Source of the DNA: Clostridiales bacterium
Lineage (GTDB): Bacteria > Bacillota > Clostridia > Oscillospirales > CAG-272
Assembly (NCBI GenBank): GCA_003523225.1
Contig: DPGK01000029.1
Span: 135,188 to 199,187, forward strand
Reading direction: 5' to 3'
Length of the DNA stretch: 64,000 nucleotides
Below are positions 18,567 through 25,287 of the stretch, piece after piece (position 1 is the first letter of the stretch; each line of letters starts with the position of its first letter). The position numbers and the translations under genes were made by a program. The notes beneath the pieces are model-generated. The model was not told where the DNA came from. It made no database searches and saw only the letters and a program-made list of their open reading frames with translations.

Positions 18567-18812
18567 ATGAGACTTGACAAATTTCTTAAGGTCTCGCGTG
18601 TGATAAAGCGGCGTACGGTTGCCAACGACGCCTGCGACGCGGGGCATATATCCGTTAACGGAAAAGTGGCAAAGGCATCATACGACGTCAAAGAGGGCGA
18701 CGAGGTGACGGTGTCCTTCGGACAGCGGCAGCTTGTGTTCCGCGTGCTCAATGTGCGCGAGCACGTCGGCAAAGCGGACGCCTCGGATATGTATGAGATA
18801 ATCAGTCAGTGA
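18567..18812 (+). CDS. rqcP: S4-domain RNA-binding protein RqcP (YabO)
   Basis: An 81-residue protein that is almost entirely an S4 domain: MRLDKFLKVSRVIKRRTVANDAC, GHISVNGKVAKASYDVKEGDEVTVSFG. In Bacillus the homolog (YabO, RqcP) works with RqcH on stalled 50S subunits to add alanine tails in ribosome-associated quality control. The size and S4 start match that family, not the larger HslR proteins. It sits between mazG and yabP exactly as in Bacillus, but has its own promoter and a palindromic leader. Confidence 0.9.
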   Translation: MRLDKFLKVSRVIKRRTVANDACDAGHISVNGKVAKASYDVKEGDEVTVSFGQRQLVFRVLNVREHVGKADASDMYEIISQ

Positions 18813-18823
18813 CCCGCTCCGCG

Positions 18824-18852
18824 TCATAAATCGCATATCTCCCGCATATGCT
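18824..18852 (+). promoter_or_regulatory. Candidate sigma-E-type sporulation promoter of yabP
   Basis: TCATAAA (18824-18830) fits the sigma-E -35 consensus KMATATT loosely. After 14 bases, CATATGCT (18845-18852) matches the -10 CATACAnT at most positions. It is 39 bases before the yabP start. Bacillus yabP is sigma-E dependent. This is a motif match only. Confidence 0.35.
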
Positions 18853-18890
18853 GTGTCAGGGACAAGTATATGTATAAAGGGAGGATCCTT

Positions 18891-19220
18891 ATGAATAACG
18901 GAACAGGATATCAGGGAAGCGGGGAAAAGTCCGGAGAGCCTGAAAAGGGAAAGAAGCAGACGGAGCATGAGTTTTCGGTGCGAGGGCGCAGGACGATGCA
19001 GATATGCGGGGTCAGCGAGGTGATCAGCTTTGACGAGAACAGCGTGGTTGCCGGCACCGCCTGCGGAGAGATGACAGTTGAGGGTTCGGGACTTCACATC
19101 GGTGCGCTTGATATTGACCGCGGCTTTCTTTCGCTTGACGGAGATATAAGCGGAATTTATTATCTTGAAGACCCACATCTTGGCTCGGGACGCAAGAAGC
19201 GCGGGCTTTTCGGGCGCTGA
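18891..19220 (+). CDS. yabP: Sporulation protein YabP
   Basis: A 109-residue product. The first 30 residues are polar and Gly/Lys-rich. The YabP core follows: RGRRTMQICGVSEVISFDENSVVAGTACGEMTVEGSGLHIGALDIDRGFLSLDG-type strands, which are the family hallmark. ATG 18891 was chosen because GGGAGG stands six or seven bases upstream; an earlier ATG at 18870 has no ribosome site and would contain this Shine-Dalgarno sequence in its coding part. In Bacillus YabP is made in the mother cell and needed with YabQ for spore formation. It is the best single pointer to an endospore-forming organism here. Confidence 0.9.
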   Translation: MNNGTGYQGSGEKSGEPEKGKKQTEHEFSVRGRRTMQICGVSEVISFDENSVVAGTACGEMTVEGSGLHIGALDIDRGFLSLDGDISGIYYLEDPHLGSGRKKRGLFGR

Positions 19221-19236
19221 GCCGCAGGGGATCCCA

Positions 19237-19851
19237 ATGGAGGTCATGGAAATCTCCCCTGCCGCACAGGCGGAGATGCTGCTTGTTTCCGCTGTTGTCG
19301 GCGCGGTCGCCGGAGTCGTATTTGACCTGCTTCGGGTATTCCGCACTGCCGCAGTCGGCGGATATGAGCGCCCGGCTTATTACGAAAGGGCGCTGCCTCT
19401 TGTCGGAGTGTTGAACGAGGGCGTGCTGCGGCGGCGAGCCGCGGGTGTATTGCTGGCTCTGGCTGATATTATCTTTCCGGTCGCCTGGGCGGCGGCGATG
19501 CTTTGCGTGTTCTTTGTTGCCGATGACGGTATCTTCCGGCTTTCCGGGCTAATTGCCGGGGCGCTGGGCTTTATGCTGTGGCGCAAGACACTGGGCAGAC
19601 CCTTCCGGGCGTGCGGGAATATCATTGTCTATGCTATCCGCGCGGCGGTGGCTTATATCTGTTTTCCGGCGGTTTTTGCGATGCGGCTCATATTCCGCGG
19701 CGTCAAGGCGGCGGCGACGGCGCTGTCCCGCTTGCTGCGGGAAAGAAAAATACGTAAATTTGATGCGCGTGAGCGCGAAAGACTTATGCGGCTTGCCGCC
19801 GAAGGCTTTGGTGCAGGCGGCGTGTTTGAATCCGGAGACCGAACGAAATAA
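19237..19851 (+). CDS. yabQ: Spore cortex protein YabQ
   Basis: A 204-residue membrane protein. The N-terminus QAEMLLVSAVVGAVAGVVFDLLRVFRTA is the typical YabQ start, with a first membrane helix ending in FDLLR. Further hydrophobic helices lie at about residues 75-110 and 115-165. The C-terminus is basic (RLLRERKIRKFDARERER). ATG 19237 follows AGGGG by a normal distance and leaves a 16-base gap to yabP; an in-frame ATG at 19246 is possible. Bacillus YabQ is membrane-bound and required for cortex formation. Neighbours are yabP and divIC, the standard order. Confidence 0.85.
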   Translation: MEVMEISPAAQAEMLLVSAVVGAVAGVVFDLLRVFRTAAVGGYERPAYYERALPLVGVLNEGVLRRRAAGVLLALADIIFPVAWAAAMLCVFFVADDGIFRLSGLIAGALGFMLWRKTLGRPFRACGNIIVYAIRAAVAYICFPAVFAMRLIFRGVKAAATALSRLLRERKIRKFDARERERLMRLAAEGFGAGGVFESGDRTK

Positions 19852-19867
19852 AAAGGAATTTTCAAAA

Positions 19868-20185
19868 ATGAACGACGGCAGAAATTATTACGGTAAAATA
19901 ACACTCGGCAAGGCGGGCTTTTTTGTGAAGATCGCAATTTTTGCCGTGGTGGTATGTATTCTTGTCAGTTCTTTGAGTTTGCTTATTGAATATAACCGTC
20001 TCTCAGCCGATAAGGCTGAGCTTGAGGAAAAGATATCCGACGCCGAGGTGCGCGTGGCGGAGCTGAAGTATGAGCTTGATGCGCCTATGGATGAGGAATA
20101 CATTCTGAGGGTCGCACGCAAAAAGCTCGGTCTTGTGCTTCCGGAGGAGATAATTTATTACACAGACATTGAGACGGGTAACTGA
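19868..20185 (+). CDS. divIC: Septum formation initiator DivIC/FtsB family
   Basis: A 105-residue bitopic membrane protein: a short cytoplasmic N-terminus, one helix (about 21-42, VKIAIFAVVVCILVSSLSLL), and then an extracytoplasmic leucine-zipper-like coiled coil (RLSADKAELEEKISDAEVRVAELKYEL split over heptads) and the FtsB-like end DEEYILRVARKKLGLVLPEEI. It would act with DivIB and FtsL in the divisome. The start ATG 19868 has AAGGAA upstream; a longer in-frame reading back to 19553 is antisense-frame noise inside yabQ. The S1-domain gene yabR that follows in Bacillus is absent. Confidence 0.9.
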   Translation: MNDGRNYYGKITLGKAGFFVKIAIFAVVVCILVSSLSLLIEYNRLSADKAELEEKISDAEVRVAELKYELDAPMDEEYILRVARKKLGLVLPEEIIYYTDIETGN

Positions 20186-20188
20186 CAG

Positions 20189-20947
20189 ATGAATTTCTTT
20201 TTGAAGCTGGCATTTCTGTTCTGCATCGGTTCGTTGCTCGGCTGGTGCATTGAGGTGCTGTTCCGTCGCTTCTTTTCGGCAAAAAAGTGGATAAACCCCG
20301 GCTTCCTTGTCGGACCTTACCTGCCGCTTTACGGCTTCAGCCTTTGCACGCTCTATCTTCTTGCAATGCTTGAGGAATTTATTCCGATATCCTTTCCGGT
20401 ACTGCGCAAGCTCGTGCTGTTTGCGGTGATGGCGCTGTGTGTTACAGCCATTGAGTATGTTACAGGGCTTATCTTTATAAAGCGACTCAAGATCAAGCTG
20501 TGGGATTATTCCGACTGCTGGGGAAATGTCGACGGTGTCATCTGCCCGCTATTTACATTTTTCTGGGCGTTGCTCAGCGCGGCATATTATTTTCTTATAC
20601 ATCCGCATATCCTCGGCGCACTGGAATGGCTGGCGCAGAATCTGGCTTTTTCCTTCTTTATCGGGGTATTTTACGGAGTTTTCGCGATCGATCTGGTACA
20701 CTCCACGCGCTTCCTTGCGGTGATACGCCGCTTTGCCGACGACAAAAAGATAGTTGTCAGATATGAGGAGCTTAAGGAGCATATCTCTGAAAAGCTGCGT
20801 CAGGATCGTGTGCGCGGGCGGGCAAAGCTCAAGGATTTCTTTGCCGTTTACAGCGTCCCTCCGCTCGGCGAGCATCTGAAAAGCTATTATGAAAAGGTAA
20901 TGAAAAATATCGAGGATCGCCGTTCGGGCAACAAAAAGAAAAAATAA
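20189..20947 (+). CDS. CmpB-like putative ABC transporter permease (PF06541 type)
   Basis: A 252-residue membrane protein beginning right after the divIC stop (three-base gap), so probably co-translated. The N-terminal helix with GSLLGWCIEVLFRR and the KWINPGFLVGPYLPLYGF loop identify the ABC_trans_CmpB (putative ABC-transporter type IV) family. About five or six membrane helices extend to residue 175. The C-terminus is basic and cytoplasmic, ending in a Lys-rich tail. The family name is historical; no ATPase partner lies nearby and transport is unproven. A bidirectional terminator follows. Confidence 0.75.
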   Translation: MNFFLKLAFLFCIGSLLGWCIEVLFRRFFSAKKWINPGFLVGPYLPLYGFSLCTLYLLAMLEEFIPISFPVLRKLVLFAVMALCVTAIEYVTGLIFIKRLKIKLWDYSDCWGNVDGVICPLFTFFWALLSAAYYFLIHPHILGALEWLAQNLAFSFFIGVFYGVFAIDLVHSTRFLAVIRRFADDKKIVVRYEELKEHISEKLRQDRVRGRAKLKDFFAVYSVPPLGEHLKSYYEKVMKNIEDRRSGNKKKK

Positions 20948-20954
20948 ATAAACC

Positions 20955-20992
20955 GATCCGTGGCGGTATGCTCAGCGCAGCCGCCACGGATC
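20955..20992. terminator. Bidirectional terminator between the CmpB-like gene and the vanY-like gene
   Basis: A perfect 12-bp inverted repeat (20955-20966 with 20981-20992) between convergent genes. On the minus strand it is followed by T-rich sequence (the complement of the A-run at the end of the CmpB-like gene). Confidence 0.75.
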
Positions 20993-21024
20993 ATTATAAA
21001 TTATTCGGTTCAGAGATAGCTTTT

Positions 21025-21843
21025 TCAGTCGGCGTAAACAGAGGTGATACCGAAATATTCCTCAAACGTCAGTCCCGACGCGGTAATGCTTTCGGCAAGG
21101 TCAACGCCGAGGTAACGGACGTGCCACGGCTCATATATATATCCGGTTATAGCCTCTTTTCCCTCCGGATATCTTACGATGAAGCCGAATCTTGCGCAGT
21201 TCTCGGCTATCCATTTTGCTTCCTTGGTGTAAGCAAAGCTGTCGTCCACAGAGTTAAGATCCATTGCAAGTCCGCTCTGATGCTCGGAATATCCAGGTCG
21301 CGCCGAATAGCGGTCTGCCGCTTCTTTGCCGTCGCGGGCAACATAGTTGTTGTAAAGAGTCTGCTGTCTTGTGTATGAGCGGAAGCCTGAGACGATAGTC
21401 AGCGTGATTCCGTCCTTTGCCGCCGCGCTTTGCATTTCCTTGAAGGCAATTTCCGCTTCGATCAGTATCTTACCGGGGTTGTAGTCGGCGGGCAGGGGAT
21501 AGGATTTGTTTGCAATAAGTACCCCGTCCACATACCATATGCCGTCCTTTTGCTCTATTACGTGTTCGGGAGCGGGAGCGGTGGTTTCGGGGGGAAGCTC
21601 CGTATCTGTCGTGATATCGGGGAGTGTGGTCTCCGGAGTATCGGTGTCAGAGATGTCAGAGGTGTCGGAGGTTGATATATCTGGCGGCAGCACACCGCTG
21701 TCCGACGGTGTAAGGCTGTCAGTACCGGGCAGTGAGGAAATATCGCCGGGACCGGTGATATTGTTGCATGAGGCAAGCGCCGCACTGACCAGGCAGAGCG
21801 ACAGGACTCCCGCGATTGTTTTTTTGATTTTAATCATTTTCAT
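21025..21843 (-). CDS. VanY-family D-Ala-D-Ala carboxypeptidase lipoprotein (peptidase M15B)
   Basis: A 272-residue lipoprotein. The signal peptide ends in the lipobox LASC (Cys about residue 25), then comes a long Ser/Thr/Asp/Pro linker (to about residue 90). The VanY domain follows, with SGFRSYTRQQTLYNNY, the zinc-binding SARPGYSEHQSGLAMDLN (His and Asp ligands) and the distal YEPWHVRYLG (His ligand), so the catalytic set is complete. It trims terminal D-alanine from peptidoglycan stem peptides at the outer membrane face. ATG 21843 is preferred over ATG 21855 because GGAG lies six bases before it. A strong promoter and a roughly 190-base structured leader precede it. Confidence 0.9.
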   Translation of the reverse strand: MKMIKIKKTIAGVLSLCLVSAALASCNNITGPGDISSLPGTDSLTPSDSGVLPPDISTSDTSDISDTDTPETTLPDITTDTELPPETTAPAPEHVIEQKDGIWYVDGVLIANKSYPLPADYNPGKILIEAEIAFKEMQSAAAKDGITLTIVSGFRSYTRQQTLYNNYVARDGKEAADRYSARPGYSEHQSGLAMDLNSVDDSFAYTKEAKWIAENCARFGFIVRYPEGKEAITGYIYEPWHVRYLGVDLAESITASGLTFEEYFGITSVYAD

Positions 21844-21855
21844 ATTGATCTCCAT

Positions 21856-22030
21856 GCCGCCACAGGCGGCTCAAATAAATTTTAACTAAAATTGCTTGTA
21901 TTTGCAAAGCAAATCAAAATGGGTTGGGCCCCATTTTGAGAGCAATTTAGGCGTGAAACAGCTGCACTTAGATTTTAGAAATGCTTTATTTTTCACGCTA
22001 CATTCCTTTCGGCGGCGTTCTGCCGCGACA
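21856..22030 (-). ncRNA. Structured 5' leader of the vanY-like gene (unidentified RNA element)
   Basis: The minus-strand transcript from the promoter at 22065-22037 should carry about 190 untranslated bases with several inverted repeats. One is an 8-bp helix pairing 21951-21958 with 21991-21998. A second 8-bp helix pairs 21889-21896 with 21941-21948 and encloses two hairpins (21900-21905/21909-21914 with a 3-base loop, and 21914-21923/21930-21939), forming a three-way junction. A third hairpin, GCCGCC-3-GGCGGC (21856-21870), sits just before the ribosome site. No named riboswitch class was recognised. It could be a regulatory RNA or an interspersed palindromic repeat. Confidence 0.5.
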
Positions 22031-22036
22031 GATACC

Positions 22037-22065
22037 ATTATAGACTATGCTATGGTAATTGTCAA
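22037..22065 (-). promoter_or_regulatory. Consensus sigma-A promoter of the vanY-like gene
   Basis: Minus strand: TTGACA (22065-22060), 17-base spacer, TATAAT (22042-22037). Both hexamers are perfect. Confidence 0.85.
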
Positions 22066-22144
22066 TTGTCTTTATGTAAAGTTTTTATGAAAAGCGGGAA
22101 TCTGAGCGGCGCGGCACTTTTGCGTCTGACGGGGGAATGTATTC

Positions 22145-22173
22145 TTGATTTGTCGCGCGCGATATGATATAAT
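22145..22173 (+). promoter_or_regulatory. Sigma-A promoter of the MFS-GH2 fusion gene
   Basis: TTGATT (22145-22150), 17-base spacer, TATAAT (22168-22173), 30 bases before ATG 22203, with AAAGGAA as ribosome site. Confidence 0.75.
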
Positions 22174-22202
22174 AAAAAATAGGAAAGAAAGGAATTGCAA
22201 AA

Positions 22203-25190
22203 ATGAAAAACAAACTGTCCGGTCGCTTCTGGTGCTCACTTGTGCTGTTCAGCCTTACAGGTCAGGTGGCATGGGTCGTTGAAAACATGTATTTCAACGT
22301 TTTTATATATAAAATATTCAACGCATCCGCCGGGGACATCTCTCTGATGGTTGCCGCAAGCGCCGTGGCTGCTACGCTGACCACGGTGTTTATCGGTGCT
22401 TTGTCAGACAGGCTCGGCAAGCGCAAGCTGTTCATGTGCGGCGGCTACATACTGTGGGGCGTCTCGATTTTCTCCTTTTCGCTGATACGTCTTGATGTGA
22501 TCAACGCACTCTTCCCGGCGGCGGCGTCCGCGGCTGCCGTAGGAGTTTCGCTGGTAATAATCATGGACTGCGTGATGACATTTTTCGGCTCAAGTGCAAA
22601 CGACGCAGCCTTCAACGCATGGCTGACCGATTCCGTTGACAGCTCAAACCGCGGAGCGGCGGAAGGGATAAACGCAATGATGCCGCTTGTGGCGATCCTG
22701 GCTGTATTCGGCGGGTTTATGGCGTTTGACCTTGACAAGTCAGAAAGCTGGAATATCATTTTCTGCGTAATAGGCGGTATTGTTCTGCTTGTCGGCATAA
22801 TAGGGCTTTTCATTATTGACGAGCCCCGCGCAAAGCCGTCCTCCGAGGGCTACTGGAGCAGTATAATATACGGTTTTCTTCCGTCTGCGGTAAGGGAAAG
22901 CCCGGGGCTTTACCTGGCGCTCGCCGCTTTTGCGGTCTTTAATATTTCAATTCAGATCTTCATGCCCTATCTCATAATATACTATGAGGTATCGCTCGGT
23001 ATGGCGGATTATGTGCTGGTCATGGCGCCTGCTATCATCATCGCCTCGGTCATTACCGCATTATGGGGTAAGGTTTACGATAAAAAGGGATTTTCACTTA
23101 CCGCGTCGGTATCGGTGGCGGTTCTTGCCGCAGGATACATCGTGCTTTATTTCTGCCGTGCGACACTGCCGGTGTTTGCCGGGTCGTTGCTTATGATGAG
23201 CGGCTATCTTTGCGGCATGGCGGTGTTCGGAGCGCAGCTGAGAGAAAGAATGCCCGTCGGAAAGGCAGGGCGGCTTCAGGGCGTGCGTATCTTCTCGCAG
23301 GTGCTGATACCGGGCATTGTAGGTCCGGCTATCGGGCGCGCAGTCCTTTCCGGAGCCGAAACAATAACCGGCAGCGACGGCACAAGCTCCTTTGTTCCAA
23401 GTGCGGACATATTTGCGGCGGCTCTGCTCCCACTGCTGCTTCTGATACCCCTTGTGCCGCTTATCTCTCGCTTTGGCGGCAGCCGCACAAGGCATCTTGA
23501 AACTCCGTATGAACCCGGTGACGTTCCTCACGATTATTATCCGCGCCCGCAGCTTGAACGCGCAGGCTTTGCAAACCTTAACGGCAGGTGGCAGCTTTCG
23601 CTCGAAAAGAACGGAAAAACAAAGCCGCTTGGTGAGATACTTGTTCCTTTTCCGCCGGAGTCGGATGCCTCCGGTATCGGCAGAGTGACGGTGAAGGGCG
23701 AGACGCTGATATACGAGCGCAGCTTTGATTTTTGCGGAGACGGCACGCGCACCCTGCTGCATTTCGGCGCTGTCGACTGCTTTACAAGCGTTACTCTTAA
23801 CGGCAAAAACGCGGGAGAGCACAGCGGCGGATATCTTCCATTTACCCTTGATGTGACCGACCTGATACACGAGGGGGAAAACAAAATATGCGTCAGAGTC
23901 AGTGACCCGCTCGACCACGATCATCCTTACGGCAAGCAAAGATACCGGCGCGGCGGAATGTGGTATACTCCCGTAAGCGGGATATGGCAGACCGTCTGGC
24001 TTGAATGCGTACCGGAAAAATATATTGAAAGCATTAAAATTAGCGCTGATTTGTCCGAGGTAAAGATCGAGACCAAGGGCGGAGTGCCGGAAAAAACGCT
24101 GCTATTCGAGGGCAGGGAATATAAATATTCCGGCGACAGCTTTACCTTTGTACCCGAAAAAACGCTCCCGTGGACGCCCGAAACACCGAATATCCGCCGC
24201 TTTACCATACGCTGCGGCGAGGACAGCATTTCCTCATACTTTGCTCAGCGCGAGGTAAGCGTGGGTAGCGCCGGAGGCAAAGAGTACATACTTCTCAACG
24301 GCAGACCGTATTTCTTCCACGGACTGTTGGATCAGGGGTACTGGTCGGACGGTATCTTTCTCCCCGGAAGCGAGGCGGGATGGCGGGACGATATACTTAA
24401 AATGAAGGAGCTGGGCTTCAATATGCTCCGCAAGCATATTAAGATCGAGCCTGACATCTTTTATTACTACTGCGATATATACGGCATGGCGGTCTTTCAG
24501 GACATGGTAAACAGCGGCGATTACAGCTTTATCATTGACACGGCACTGCCGACCGTCGGGGTAAAAAAGGGGATAAGCCACCGCGCGTCCGACAAGAGAC
24601 GTAAAATATTCCTCGATACCTCACTTGCGACCGCAGATCTGCTTTATTCGCACCCGTGCGTGGTCTATTATACAATATTCAACGAGGGATGGGGACAGCA
24701 CGACGCCGCCGGATATTATGCGCGACTCAGATCGCACGACCCGTCAAGGGTGTGGGACACTGCGTCAGGCTGGTTCGGCGGAGTCCCGAGTGACGTCAGC
24801 AGTGAGCACGTATATTTCAAACCGGTGGACATTACCCCAGTGCAGGGAAAGCCGATGGTGCTTTCCGAATTCGGCGGGTATTCCTGCCGGATAGAGGAGC
24901 ATTCCTTCAATCCCGGAAAAAGCTACGGCTACCGCAGGTGCGCCGATACCGAAGCGTTCATGCGTGACCTTGAGAAGCTGTATACGGGGGAGATAGTGCC
25001 TATGATCCGCCGCGGGCTGTGCGCCTCGGTGCTCACTCAGCTTTCTGACGTCGAGGACGAGACAAACGGACTCCTGACATACGACCGTCGCGTAAACAAA
25101 GTCGGGCGCGAGCGGATGCTTGCGATCGCGGGAAGCATACAGTCGGCGTTTGCAAAGGCGACGGCGAATAGCTCCGGCACGAAGGAATAA
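22203..25190 (+). CDS. MFS transporter fused to a family GH2 glycoside hydrolase
   Basis: One uninterrupted 995-codon frame. Residues 1 to about 425 are a major facilitator transporter with roughly a dozen hydrophobic helices and the loop GALSDRLGKRK (MFS motif A). After a short polar linker, residues about 460-995 are a complete GH2 enzyme: the jelly-roll sugar-binding domain (LNGRWQLSL, GGYLPFTLDVTDLI, RRGGMWYTPVSGIWQTVWLE), an Ig-like domain and a TIM barrel. The acid/base is Glu828 (FNEGWGQ) and the nucleophile is Glu889 (LSEFGG); LSDVEDETNGLLTYDRR is typical near the GH2 C-terminus. With 12 helices the C-terminus is cytoplasmic, so the inference is import of an oligosaccharide or glycoside directly coupled to hydrolysis. 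Which beta-glycoside is used is not readable. Confidence 0.88.
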   Translation: MKNKLSGRFWCSLVLFSLTGQVAWVVENMYFNVFIYKIFNASAGDISLMVAASAVAATLTTVFIGALSDRLGKRKLFMCGGYILWGVSIFSFSLIRLDVINALFPAAASAAAVGVSLVIIMDCVMTFFGSSANDAAFNAWLTDSVDSSNRGAAEGINAMMPLVAILAVFGGFMAFDLDKSESWNIIFCVIGGIVLLVGIIGLFIIDEPRAKPSSEGYWSSIIYGFLPSAVRESPGLYLALAAFAVFNISIQIFMPYLIIYYEVSLGMADYVLVMAPAIIIASVITALWGKVYDKKGFSLTASVSVAVLAAGYIVLYFCRATLPVFAGSLLMMSGYLCGMAVFGAQLRERMPVGKAGRLQGVRIFSQVLIPGIVGPAIGRAVLSGAETITGSDGTSSFVPSADIFAAALLPLLLLIPLVPLISRFGGSRTRHLETPYEPGDVPHDYYPRPQLERAGFANLNGRWQLSLEKNGKTKPLGEILVPFPPESDASGIGRVTVKGETLIYERSFDFCGDGTRTLLHFGAVDCFTSVTLNGKNAGEHSGGYLPFTLDVTDLIHEGENKICVRVSDPLDHDHPYGKQRYRRGGMWYTPVSGIWQTVWLECVPEKYIESIKISADLSEVKIETKGGVPEKTLLFEGREYKYSGDSFTFVPEKTLPWTPETPNIRRFTIRCGEDSISSYFAQREVSVGSAGGKEYILLNGRPYFFHGLLDQGYWSDGIFLPGSEAGWRDDILKMKELGFNMLRKHIKIEPDIFYYYCDIYGMAVFQDMVNSGDYSFIIDTALPTVGVKKGISHRASDKRRKIFLDTSLATADLLYSHPCVVYYTIFNEGWGQHDAAGYYARLRSHDPSRVWDTASGWFGGVPSDVSSEHVYFKPVDITPVQGKPMVLSEFGGYSCRIEEHSFNPGKSYGYRRCADTEAFMRDLEKLYTGEIVPMIRRGLCASVLTQLSDVEDETNGLLTYDRRVNKVGRERMLAIAGSIQSAFAKATANSSGTKE

Positions 25191-25236
25191 AACGTTGCCG
25201 TACCAAATTCAATTTGTTTTTGGAATATAAAAACGT

Positions 25237-25278
25237 GGCTGATGCAAAATGCACCTTTTATGTGCGTCTGCATCAGCC
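25237..25278 (-). terminator. Terminator of the ABC exporter operon
   Basis: A 10-bp perfect stem (25237-25246 with 25269-25278) with an inner GCAC/GTGC pairing. On the minus strand it is followed by a T-run, matching the end of the ABC gene at 25288. It also lies downstream of the convergent MFS-GH2 gene. Confidence 0.75.
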
Positions 25279-25287
25279 CCAAAATAT

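Noticed and set aside
19553..19867. A long N-terminal extension of divIC
   Set aside because: It is the off-frame reading of yabQ; the DivIC start at 19868 has a ribosome site and the correct family N-terminus.
21856..22030. A c-di-AMP (ydaO) riboswitch or a T-box as the identity of the vanY leader
   Set aside because: The conserved core sequences of those classes were not seen; the fold is reported only as unidentified.
22203..25190. The possibility that the MFS-GH2 fusion is two genes joined by a sequencing error
   Set aside because: The frame runs without a stop or a ribosome site at the junction, and the linker has normal codon use. A base error would more likely break a frame than join two; read-level checking is still listed under the finding.
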